DNA of 64,000 bases from Epiperipatus broadwayi (Eukaryota; Onychophora; Udeonychophora; Euonychophora; Peripatidae): contig JAQFVV010006208.1 of NCBI GenBank assembly GCA_028023455.1, forward strand, positions 9,032,963 to 9,096,962, in the 5' to 3' direction. Position 1 is the first letter of the stretch; the number at the start of each line of letters is the position of its first letter. The translations under genes were made by a program, and so were the position numbers. Positions 53,340 to 62,359 of the stretch are shown one piece after another. Below the pieces are notes generated by a model that had not been told where the DNA came from, searched no databases, and worked only from the letters and a program-made list of their open reading frames with translations.

Positions 53340-53530
53340 TATATATAAGCTGTTCTTAAAATTTCCACTCCATTATTCATTATTTAAACATATGAATAAA
53401 GACACGTGAAGAAGATTAATGCCCCCTAAGATGCATTTAATGCTAAATCAGCATTCATTAGTTGATCCAGAACACAATCTTTCACATGAGACTCTATTAT
53501 TTATTCAGTGTATCAAATTATTACCCTTTC
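53340..53530 (-). mobile_element. Family C subtype element, fragment
   Basis: ACATATGAATAAAGACACGT, hammerhead, ACACAATCTTTCACATGAGA and a TATTTATTCAGTGTATC block are in family order on the minus strand. Confidence 0.55.
53421..53468 (-). ncRNA. Hammerhead ribozyme, family C subtype (decayed)
   Basis: Minus strand: core CTAATGA, well-paired stem II ATGCTG/TAGCAT around ATT, TAAA instead of GAAA, ATGCAT. Two core changes. Confidence 0.5.
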
Positions 53531-53704
53531 ATCTACATGTATCAAACTTACTGTAAGCACAACTTTGATATCAACTATTTCAGATAAGTACATTACATAA
53601 TTACTAATCATTTATTAACTCACAGATTATCCCTAGCAGAGATATAAAATGATGAAATGGAAGTTTTAAATATATTTAATAAAAATGTTACACATGAGGA
53701 AAAA

Positions 53705-53790
53705 AAAAACATGTATTTATATATTGGACTACTTCCATCATCTAATATGAGTATTGAGCGTCTTTAGAAAAATTTAACTCTATGGCCTTT
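53705..53790 (+). mobile_element. Family F left-end fragment
   Basis: TATATTGGACTACTTCCATC followed by GAGCGTCTTTAGAAAAATTT matches the left ends at 6618 and 46215. No right end was found. Confidence 0.6.
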
Positions 53791-53797
53791 TTAAAAA

Positions 53798-54000
53798 GTC
53801 ACCTTAAAGTAAATGAGCCAATACTGCTTGAGGTCACAAAATCTGATACATTTGTAATTTATTCACCTGCTAATCAGAGTTATCTTTAATTCTGCTTTTA
53901 CTTCATTAGTATCCATAAAAAATTGAAATCTGTCCAGGTATACCATCCAAATATCCAGGAAACCTGGACAAAATTCTTTAAGAGATTCTAATTGAACCAT
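53798..54000 (-). pseudogene. Gypsy-type Gag N-terminal fragment
   Basis: The minus strand from ATG at 54000 reads MVQLESLKEFCPGFLDIWMV then YLDRFQFFMDTNEVKAELKI, a stop, and INYKCIRFCDLKQYWLIYF. The layout L-x-x-F-x-P then W-x-x-YL-x-RF-x-x-F-x-x-x-N is the typical start of gypsy/Metaviridae Gag. The stop and the lack of any following pol make it a small decayed piece. Confidence 0.4.
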
Positions 54001-54274
54001 TTTTTATCTGCCAGGTTCTCCTAAGTCAAATTTTCACTCTTATTAATGTACTTCACATAAGCCAGAATAACCTACCAAACTTTTTATTCTTTGCTGACTC
54101 TTTAAACAATAGTTATCTCAAAATAAGAAAAGTATAATAGTGAAGACCTTTAAATTAATATACTAAGCATCTTTCAGTATTTTTGTATTGACATCATAAT
54201 AAAGAACTTAATATATATGTAAGTATAAAAAAATTCCACTATACTTATGTTAATACTTGTACATCTCACAGTAC

Positions 54275-54315
54275 CGCTATGAATATGAGGCAAAAGGCCT
54301 CGAAAGCGCTTAGCG
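54275..54315 (+). ncRNA. Family D structured RNA motif (best paired copy)
   Basis: Outer stem CGCTA/TAGCG, junction TGAATAT, inner stem GAGGC/GCCTC around AAAAG, GAAA, palindrome AGCGCT including the last A of GAAA, then T before the outer stem. No endonuclease remnant is seen beside it. Confidence 0.6.
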
Positions 54316-54687
54316 TGTAATAATTTCTGTGTATCTCTATAGCTTCTTGTTCAAGTATGTCATACGCTTTGTTAATTTTGTATATATATAAATAACATAA
54401 TACAGAATTATTTATTATTATTAAATGCTGTCAAATTGATATCTATTCCTAGTGATCAAGTGAGTACATTTTCTCATATTATCTATATGGTTTTTAAGGG
54501 CGATCAAAAGATATATTAATTACCGAGTGCAAACTTGTGATTTTTTTCCAATGTAAGCTAATCTAAACAGAAAAAAAAATTATTAAGATTAAACAAAGAA
54601 CTGTGCTAATTGCTCTATCAAGCTTTATTGATAAATGCTAGCAAGAGAAAGCATTTTAAAATCTCTTATCTAGAAACCACACCCTAA

Positions 54688-54731
54688 CCTCAGACCAATG
54701 ATTTCATGCTTTGGCACTCCTCAGTGAGGCG
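54688..54731 (-). ncRNA. Hammerhead ribozyme, family B (left arm)
   Basis: Minus strand: stem I CCTCA/TGAGG (five pairs), core CTGAGGA (complete, since position 7 is free), stem II GTGC/GCAT around CAAA, GAA, ATCATTGGT, C. Confidence 0.7.
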
Positions 54732-55144
54732 CTAGCTCTAAAAATACCAGTCCAAAAACAGCATTTGTCTAAAAGTTATCTATTGAGATAGAGATTTTAA
54801 AATGCTTTCTTTTGGTAGCATTTATCAATAAATCTTGTTAAAGCAATTAGCATAGCTTTTTGTTTTCTATTTACAAGCTTACAAAGATTAGGTCATGTGA
54901 TATATGACTTTAATTTTTATTGACTATTTATAGTCTTTTGCTTTAAAGTCTTAAGCAATGTTATATTGCTAAGGCTATTAATATATGGTTTGGCTGAAGA
55001 TCTCTCAGCCCCATATAGCTATTTAAGTTGGATTTGAAGACATGTAGGTGCTGAAAATTTCAGATTTTCCACTTAAAAGATAACTTTTAGTAAATGCTGG
55101 CTTTAGGTTAGTATTTTTAGATTTAGTGTCTGAAACAATCTTAG

Positions 55145-55188
55145 CACTTCACTGAGGAGTGCCAAAGCATGAAACCATTGGTCTGAGG
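55145..55188 (+). ncRNA. Hammerhead ribozyme, family B (right arm)
   Basis: Stem I CTTCA/TGAGG (with one G-T), core CTGAGGA, stem II GTGC/GCAT around CAAA, GAA, ACCATTGGT (palindrome with one central mismatch), C. All core residues present. Confidence 0.72.
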
Positions 55189-55674
55189 TTAGGGTGTGGT
55201 TTCTAGATAGAGATTTTAAAATGCTTTCTCTTGCTAGCATTTATCAATAATGCTTGTTAGAGCAATTCGCACAGCTCTTTGTTTTTTGTTTACAAGCTTA
55301 AAAAGATTAGGTCATGTGATATGTGGCTTTTATTTTTATTGCTAAGATTAGTTTGAAATTTTTCAAGTACATGAAAAATTTATCTGTAGTCAACATAAAT
55401 TCATAGATAGTCCAGTAGCTAAGGCATAAATATCTATATTGAGTTGCATTTATACTATCACTTCTCACTTATTCATCTTTTTGTGACGTAAGGGAACCAA
55501 AATGTTGAAGGTGATAATCCGCATTTTGTTCAATAATTGTCTCTACCTTCAGTCATTCTTATTTTGCTACACTAAAAAATATTATTTTCCACAGTTTTGA
55601 AAAGCTTAACTTGTAGTTTCCATTCGATTTTTTAAAAATGTTATATTATTTTATTGTAATCATTAAATATTATA

Positions 55675-55780
55675 CTCTGGTTGGCACATGGTGGCACTAC
55701 TGTATGGAGAGAGTTTTGCCTTGTTTAATAACAATTATGTGCTAGTATAAGAGATAGTGATTATGTGATCCTTCTCAAAC
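55675..55780 (+). mobile_element. Family A right-end fragment
   Basis: ACTCTGGTTGGCACATGGTG, GAGAGTTTTGCC and ATAGTGATTATGTGAT are the family A terminus. No ribozyme is left. Confidence 0.6.
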
Positions 55781-55934
55781 TAAGATATGATTGAAATAAG
55801 CAAACAGTTTACACTTTGTGGCTAATTGTTCTAAATCAAAATATATAAAATGTGCTAACACGCACAAGCACACAAAGCTAAAAACAAATAAAGAAAAGTA
55901 CATATTTTATGTTAATATATATATTTAATCAAAT

Positions 55935-55976
55935 GGCTAAGTGCTTTCAGGGGTGAAAGCCCTCATATTCATAGCC
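55935..55976 (-). ncRNA. Family D structured RNA motif (left arm)
   Basis: Minus strand: outer stem GGCTA/TAGCC, junction TGAATATG, inner stem AGGG/CCCT, GAAAGCACTT. The stem III palindrome is broken by one base (AGCACT). Confidence 0.55.
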
Positions 55977-56044
55977 GTTTTGTAAAAATATAAGAAATTG
56001 ATTAGGAGCGATGTAAATTTATGCAAATGAAATGATTATGCATT

Positions 56045-56280
56045 TCATTTCTTGGATATTTTGTAGCAAGAGTCTTTTCTATTTATGGCGTCACCATCTC
56101 TAGAGATAAAGTAAGCCTCTTTTATCTTCCTTTTGAGATCGTGTCGCTCTCTGCAAACAACTACTGGATTTCCATGTTGGCAATCGTGACCAGCTGAAGT
56201 GCGGTGCTGTGCAAAAACTGAACTATAAGCAGTGTCCACCAGTGCTTTATTGTAGGAGTAAATGTGTTTGGATAAATAGA
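56045..56280 (-). pseudogene. PLE GIY-YIG endonuclease, C-terminal half
   Basis: Minus strand: SKHIYSYNKALVDTAYSSVF, AQHRTSAGHDCQHGNPVVVC, RERHDLKRKIKEAYFISRDG then DAINRKDSCYKISKK and a stop. It is uninterrupted here, unlike the copy at 29020. The GIY-YIG half is missing; the open frame's first residues come from the inverted arm. Confidence 0.65.
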
Positions 56281-56381
56281 AAAGACTCTTGCTACAAAAT
56301 ATCCAAGAAATGGAATGCGTAATCATTTCATTTGCATAAATTTACATCGCTCCTAGTCAATTTCTTATATTTTTACAAAAC

Positions 56382-56423
56382 GGCTATGAATATGTGGGCT
56401 TTGACCCTTGAAAGCGCTTAGCC
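56382..56423 (+). ncRNA. Family D structured RNA motif (right arm)
   Basis: Outer stem GGCTA/TAGCC, junction TGAATATG, inner stem GGG/CCC around CTTTGA, GAAAGCGCTT. Confidence 0.58.
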
Positions 56424-56525
56424 ATTTGATTAAATATATATATTAAAATAAAATAACATATACTTTTCTTTATTTGTTTTTAGCTTTGTGTGCTTGTGCG
56501 TGTTAGCGCATTTTATATATGTAAG

Positions 56526-57044
56526 ATATGATTGAGCAACTAAAGACAAATAGAGAAGTGAAAGAATAGAGGAAGAAAAAAATATATCAATTAATCATTA
56601 TTGCCAAAATATGATTATGACTCAGATATAAAAAAGATTGATAATTTTAACTTATATTATAAATTACATATATCAAATTTATTAAGCATAAACAGATAAT
56701 ATTGTAATAACGTAAAAGCTAAAACCTTCAACAGATACGCCTTAAACATACTTACGTGACAGCCAATAAGATGGAATAATGACATCACATGGACCTCTCA
56801 ATTCTCAAACACAAGTCAGAACTATAAGAAAAAGATGTGACAATAAAACTTTACTGCATGAAAACTAACAATAAAACCTCAATTTGGATTTTCAAAGCTG
56901 TACAAAAAGTACTTGTAAATTTACAAAATGCCACTGATTTTATTTGTTTGCATTTAACATCTTTTCAAGAGCAAGTCTCTTCACTATATCAGAGCCAACT
57001 AGTGTGAGATCAAGCAATTATAATCATTTATTATAATTGCTATG
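56526..57044. other. AT-rich DNA, nothing recognised
   Basis: No supported gene or element. CAGCCAATAAGATGGAATAA at 56760 is slightly GC-richer but isolated. Confidence 0.4.
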
Positions 57045-57310
57045 TAAAGGGGGTTTGAACTCAGACTTTCACATGATCCTCAACTATCCATGCTATCTCA
57101 TACCGCTGACACACTTGATCACACACATTGAAAGGTAAACAATCACCAATATGCGTATTTTGTGCTAAACCAGCACTCATCAGTTGATCCAGATTATCAT
57201 CACACATATATACAATCAACACTCAGCTTATATTAAGATAGCCAATCTTCATACTTTAATGGACAGGCTTCAAACTGCAGGTATGAAAAAACCTGTACTG
57301 TAGAAAAAAA
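57045..57310 (-). mobile_element. Retrozyme-like element, family C, partial
   Basis: GGGGGTTTGAACTCAGACTT, hammerhead, CACACATATATACAATCAAC and TTTAATGGACAGGCTTCAAA are in order, ending at CTGCAGGTATGAAAAAACCT. That last string resembles the complement of 44684-44710, the sequence beside another family C copy. Confidence 0.6.
57141..57190 (-). ncRNA. Hammerhead ribozyme, family C
   Basis: Minus strand: stem I side ATCAA with TTGGTGAT, core CTGATGA, stem II GTGCTG/TAGCAC around GTT (six pairs with one G-T), AAAA for GAAA, ATACGCATAT. Confidence 0.65.
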
Positions 57311-57492
57311 AAATTCATATAACTGTTATGTGAAAGTTTTATTCTCCATTTTAAGGCTATTTTTACAACCTCATTTTTAATTATTTCTCTAATTAGAGGG
57401 AATTTGAACCCAGACTTTCAAGCTCCATTTAGTTATCCATTCCATCTTACACAACCTATACACACAACCACGTAATGCGAAAAAGATAAAAG

Positions 57493-57542
57493 ATCTCCAA
57501 TATAAATATTTCATGCTGAACCAGCACTCATCAGTTGGTCCA
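57493..57542 (-). ncRNA. Hammerhead ribozyme, family C (left arm)
   Basis: Minus strand: stem I ACCAA/TTGGA, core CTGATGA, stem II GTGCTG/CAGCAT around GTT, GAAA, ATATTTATA. Core complete. Confidence 0.75.
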
Positions 57543-57672
57543 GATCATCATCTTCCACACATATATATATAATCAGTGCTTGGTTTTTACATTAAATATT
57601 TTGAAGATATGCTATCTTAATATAAAAACTAAGCACTGGTTATATATATGTGTGTGTGGGAGATGATGATCT

Positions 57673-57722
57673 GGACCAACTGATGAGTGTTCATTCAGCA
57701 TGAAATATGGATATTGGAGATC
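57673..57722 (+). ncRNA. Hammerhead ribozyme, family C (right arm)
   Basis: Stem I ACCAA/TTGGA, core CTGATGA, stem II arms GTGTTC and CAGCAT (reduced), GAAA, ATATGGATA. Confidence 0.7.
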
Positions 57723-57810
57723 ACATTTTTTGTGTGTATAGGTTGTATAAGATGGAGTGGATGATTAAAGCAAGTCTGAAAGCCTGGGTTCAAATTCCCT
57801 CTAATTACAT

Positions 57811-58180
57811 CTCATTAAAAGTATATATAATATACTTGCATTTAATTATTTTTCTAATAATTTTAATATTAGTATCCCAGCATTATTTTTATTATTATTT
57901 TAGGATAGATATTATAGCATATAAGTATATGTATCAAATAAATATTTGTATATCATGCCCTAAGTTTGGGAGTGGCTAGATAATTAGCCTGTTTATAGGG
58001 TACATTTTGTTAAATCCAATCACAAGAGATGACTGTTGATGAGTTTATTATTCTAGTGTCATGCTGATGATATGTTTGTGATGATGGAGCTTATAAGTAT
58101 AATTATTGTCATAATTGCTTACAGTTTTATTGTTTTCTGGCTACATACTCATTTATTTTATATGTTTATTGTTAAAAGGT
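57811..58180. other. AT-rich DNA, nothing recognised
   Basis: No gene. An open frame that starts inside the preceding foldback and runs to 57979 is not supported. Confidence 0.4.
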
Positions 58181-58304
58181 GGTTGCCTTGACAACAGTTT
58201 GAGATTGTTGATTGTTATCTGAATTGTGATTGTCTAAGTGGAGGTTGCCTTGACAACAGTTTGAGATTGTTGATTGTTATCTATAATGGGATTGTTTATG
58301 TATT
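58181..58304 (+). repeat. 62-bp tandem duplication
   Basis: GGTTGCCTTGACAACAGTTT followed by GAGATTGTTGATTGTTATCT begins at 58181 and again at 58243. A diverged inverted relative lies at 8282-8345. Confidence 0.8.
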
Positions 58305-58939
58305 GGCTGGTTTCTACTGGTTTATTCATTTATTTTTGTTTTTACTGATCAGTGAGGATGATGATGGTTTGCTATCACCCCAAGCCACTTCTCCATTCAT
58401 ACCATACAAATGTAATGGTATGGAACTTAGGGGCTAACATGGGATGAGTCAAGTAGGGAGAGATGGGAAAACATCATCATAACCATTGAATAATTAAAAC
58501 CAATGCTCCATGAGTAAATATAAAATGACTGAATATATATAAGCAGACAGAATCAGCATAAGAATGGAATAAGTATTTGAAATAGTAATACTAATAAGCA
58601 TAACATTGCAAGGAATTCTCCTAATAATAATCAACCCAATAACAACTACTATTATAAACTGCATCACCAGCATTACACAAAAATAATAAACTCATCAATC
58701 AATAGTTAATCTCTCATAACTGGATTTAAAAGAGATACATTAAAAACAGGCTACTTATCTGATTACTGCCAAACTTATGACCAAATGCATCACAATCATA
58801 TGGAAGCACATATGTGATGTTTTTGAATATATTAACTTCTTCATAGATCAAATAAGTTCAAAAACATTACTGTAACTCATAAGGCAGATTGTGAAAAAAA
58901 TCATTTTAAGAAACAAGCAATGTCTATTTTCTTATAATA
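58305..58939. other. Possible old repeat, no gene
   Basis: A small inverted repeat, CATTCATACCATACA with TGGTATGGAA, lies near 58395-58425. The rest is AT-rich and unassigned. Confidence 0.3.
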
Positions 58940-59055
58940 ATGTTTATTTGATTACTCTGGCTTGCACTGAGTGGCGCTACTGTATGGAGAGTTTTGCCTC
59001 TGTGAAAAATAGCTTGTGTAAGCATAAAGAATGGTGATCATGTGATGTTTAATGT
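58940..59055 (+). mobile_element. Family A right-end fragment
   Basis: TGATTACTCTGGCTTGCACT, GGCGCTACTGTATGGAGAG and GGTGATCATGTGATGTTTAA form the terminus only. Confidence 0.6.
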
Positions 59056-59970
59056 CCATTTAATGGACAGATTAAACAATGGCTAATTTTATCTGACTCC
59101 AGTTTCTGAAATGACATAAAGTGTGAAACTTTCATATTAATGGCAACTTTTGGAAGTGTAAATCACCCCTCATTATAAGTTTCCAATCTTTTAAAGTATT
59201 GATGTTTAGTTTGTTTACTATTTAAGAACTTGAGATCAGATAAAAGTGACCATCTTTTATCTGACCAATAAATTGATATTAATATGAATAACTGGACATT
59301 GTTTACAAGCCTGTTGAGCTGATTTTTTAAAAAATTGACTATGTAAATTATAATAACATATTTGAAAATAATTGGTTCAAGTATAACTTTAATTATTTTA
59401 ATCTTTGCACATCCTTTTTTCTGAAGAGAGAGTAGCCCTTCTGGTTAACTGCAAGCATATAAAACAGCTAGATCAGTTATTATGTTTCCAAATCATAGAT
59501 AAATTTGTCCACAATCACCAGAAGAAGCCAGATTATCTCCTCATCTACAAAATATGACCGTAATACTAACTCAATTTGCATATTTTATTTTCTTACATCT
59601 GTCAACTATTTGAATATTTTGTGGAAGCAGGGTTAGTCTAAAAGTGCAAATATTTTTTCTAAAAATGCTATCAATTTGCAGGACAAGAATGTTCTAAATT
59701 ATACAGTGCACACAGTAAATATTATTTGAAAAAGCACAGACTGATATTGCAAGTTTATATAGCTTTCCCAGTTAACTTATTTAACTCGCAAAAGCTATAA
59801 GCAAAATGTGATACCACTTGAAATTTTCATAAGCCTTAATTTCATAAAATTTTATAAATTGAACAGAAGTCTATCTTAATAATTTTTAAAATACATCTGT
59901 ACTTAGTAAAATTACAAAAAAACAAAGTCAGATGTCACATGACCTAATATATAACACATGACCTATATAT
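59056..59970. other. AT-rich DNA, nothing recognised
   Basis: A short hairpin, CAGATAAAAGTGACC with CATCTTTTATCTGACC (59236-59266), is the only structure noted. Confidence 0.4.
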
Positions 59971-59974
59971 AAAA

Positions 59975-60215
59975 CAGATATAGTGCTCTCAGATCCAAGG
60001 CTCCTCACTGACGAAGGCCACAAGCCAGAAACTACTCTGGGGATATTGGATGAGTAGGCACTAGATAGGGATTTTATGCACAAGCCTTCTGGCATCCATT
60101 GATTACTCTAGCTTGCTGTGTGTGGCAATATGTATAGTGAGTTTTGCCTGTTTTAAAACAGTTATACACAAGCATAAGAAGTGGTGGTCATATGATGTTT
60201 ATTGACCTATATATA
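59975..60215 (+). mobile_element. Family A element, one arm
   Basis: Starts within the ATAGTGCTCTCAGATCCAAG block, with hammerhead, GATATTGGATGAGTAGGCAC, GGCAATATGTATAGTGAG and GGTGGTCATATGATGTTTAT. Confidence 0.65.
60002..60043 (+). ncRNA. Hammerhead ribozyme, family A
   Basis: Stem I TCCTCA/TGGGGA, core CTGACGA (position 7 is free, so the core is complete), stem II GGC/GCC around CACAA, GAA, ACTACT (palindrome broken at one base), C. Confidence 0.68.
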
Positions 60216-60969
60216 ACATAGTACTTAGTAAAAATACAATCAGCTTAAATTTTCTCACATAGTATTAGTTTTATGCCACCTTTTTGGGGTTTGGTAATAT
60301 TTCATACCACTGTGAGGAATTTTATTTCTCCCCTTTTTGCAATTTATGACTATTTTTTTCTAATTTTTTATACAAATATTATTAGTAATGCGTACAATAA
60401 AAAAACAAACAAATTTATTTCATTATAATAATTGATAGTTCGTTTCCTTAAAAAAAAAGGTATCCAATTTCTCCCAGTTAGAAATGGTTTCAGTTATATT
60501 CTAAACAGAAATCATTTTATTTCTCCATTTTTGTGAACTATAGTTTATTTTTATACAAATACCATAAAACTTATTTTAAATAATGTTTACAATAAAAATA
60601 ATCAAATTTGGAAACTTAATTACATTATAAAATAATATAGTTCTTAGAAGTATCACATACAGCATTAGCTTTATGTTATTCAATTGGTGTTGTAATCATT
60701 GCAGATTAAATATGTGCAATCTGTTTGTAATTATTAACTTCAGGCTTTTTTTCTGAGAAATGACTTAATATTTTTTTTAGGAACTGTTCAAATGTTATAT
60801 AATTACGATCCTATTTAAAATTCAATAATCACATGAAACAAATGAGAATTCCATAACCCATGTAAATGTTAATTTCTTCAAATTATGAATATTTTCATCT
60901 TCAATATTCTTTGTTTTGAACATATATTAGTATTCCCTTAATATTCATTTATTTTCAAAAATTATTGAC
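60216..60969. other. AT-rich DNA, nothing recognised
   Basis: No supported feature apart from homopolymer A and T tracts. Confidence 0.4.
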
Positions 60970-61500
60970 CTACTGCAATATGGTCTCTCAAAGTTCAATC
61001 CATCTCTGATCTGTAGCCTCTCTTCTTCATGTGGTACCAGTAAACTTTCTTATTTCATTCATCCGTAACACATATGGTCTCTTTACAGATCTTTTATAAA
61101 CTCTTGGAATCCAGTTTAACACATATGGTCTCTTTCCAGGTCTTTTATAAACTCTTGGAATCCAGTTTAACACATATGGTCTCTTTCCAGGTCTTTTATA
61201 AACTCTTGGAATCCAGTTTAACACATATGGTCTCTTTCCAGATCTTTTATAAACTCTTGGAATCCAGTTTAACACATATGGTCTCTTTCCAGGTGTTTTA
61301 TAAACTCTTGGAATCCAGTTTAACACATATGGTCTCTTTCCAGATCTTTTATAAACTCTTGGAATTCAGATTAAGATTTCAACTGGCCATCTATTATCAC
61401 CTCTTTTAGCAATATGTCCAGCCCAACTCCACTTCAGCCTCTTAATTCTTTCAACGATATCAGTAACACCTGTTGTTCTCTCACCTATGTATCACGAAAA
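60970..61500 (-). pseudogene. RTE-like LINE tail with internal repeat expansion
   Basis: The minus strand reads toward the 3' end: GVTDIVERIKRLKWSWAGHI-like sequence near 61400-61470 with stops, RRxDNRWPVEI, then LNWIPRVYKRSGKRPYV repeated six times, then RMNEIRKF and a degenerate end. In the related copy at 23270 the same WIPRxxKRPRKRP segment occurs once. The repeat lies exactly between the NRW and RW-x-DEI motifs. Inactive. Confidence 0.75.
61069..61372 (+). repeat. 51-bp tandem repeat, six copies
   Basis: CACATATGGTCTCTTT starts at 61069, 61120, 61171, 61222, 61273 and 61324, exactly 51 bases apart, so the 17-codon unit keeps frame on the minus strand. Copies differ only at CCAGG, ACAGA or CCAGA. 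The last unit diverges at its end. Confidence 0.92.
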
Positions 61501-62359
61501 AATACATTTCATAATAAGCAAGTAATTCATAATATGCTACATATATGTTCATCTTTATGAGAATAAAAAAAAAATTAGTCTGATTTCTTGTATTTTCATC
61601 TTTTAATTTAATTGTATTGTCTGGTCATCTTTTCAAATTATTCAAAACAAAAATAATTATTAGAATGTTCAGGAGTGGTTCTCTAGACTTTATTTCAGAG
61701 CCAACTATTGAAAGTTTAATGATGAGTAGAATATTAAGTCTATTCAAGTAAATTCTTATATGTCTCCTGTATTTTTACTACTATTTCCTGAATCATATCC
61801 AAAATTGCAAATGATTTTAACACAATATGTATTGTCTTAGTTCTATAATTTATAGTTTAAAACAGATTCTAAAAAGCCTATTCATAATAAAAACCTTTCC
61901 AACTGCTCTTCTAGGAAGAACAATGAAAGAAAAAGATATTACTGAACTGATCATTCAAATGCACACTATTAGTGGCTTTCCACCATGTTTATACCCCTCT
62001 AGATAAGAATAGATAGCTCCCAACCAAATTTGGATAGTTATCTATGTTAGTTATAAGTCAGATACCTTCAAACAGAATTCTAAGCTTGTTTAGATTCTTA
62101 AAAAAAAGGTTTGAATATCTGACTTGTATTTGAATTGTGGATTATGGGTCTAGCTTAGGTTATGTCCTTTTTTTAGACAGCTTAATTATTAAGAAAATAT
62201 CATTAAAAAACTTGTGGACATTCTATCTAGTAGAAAAGTTCTCTAGGGCATTATTAAGTCCTTCAATTATGACATTGTATCCATAGTTTCAACAATCATT
62301 AACTGTATAGTTCATAGGTTGTGTTTGTTATATTTACATAGCTGATTAGGAACTATTTA
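61501..62359. other. AT-rich DNA, nothing recognised
   Basis: No gene or element supported. Confidence 0.35.

Larger units (their letters stand above)
54590..55345. mobile_element. Large foldback, family B
   Basis: Arms run from about TGTGCTAATTGCTCTATCAA (54602) and mirror to GAGCAATTCGCACAGCTC (55259). Both contain GAAAGCATTTTAAAATCTCT-type blocks and a hammerhead. A third partial copy of the end (54785-54910) is nested inside, with TAGGTCATGTGATATATGAC repeated at 54890 and 55308. Confidence 0.7.
55841..56525. mobile_element. Foldback element, family D
   Basis: Terminal TATATAAAATGTGCTAACAC and its mirror GTGTTAGCGCATTTTATATA, long arms with ACAAAGCTAAAAACAAATAA, one RNA motif per arm, and an endonuclease tail in the centre. 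The gene-end layout is the same as at 28655-29455. Confidence 0.75.
57395..57805. mobile_element. Family C foldback with two hammerheads
   Basis: GAGGGAATTTGAACCCAGAC at the left mirrors GGGTTCAAATTCCCTC at the right (57787-57802). Inverted hammerheads lie on both sides of a centre with AATCAGTGCTTGGTTTTTAC and its mirror. Boundaries are unusually clear. Confidence 0.75.

Noticed and set aside
61074-61409. Plus-strand frame of 111 codons with a repeated 17-residue unit
   Set aside because: Antisense of the LINE tail repeat; the minus strand carries the recognisable LINE motifs.
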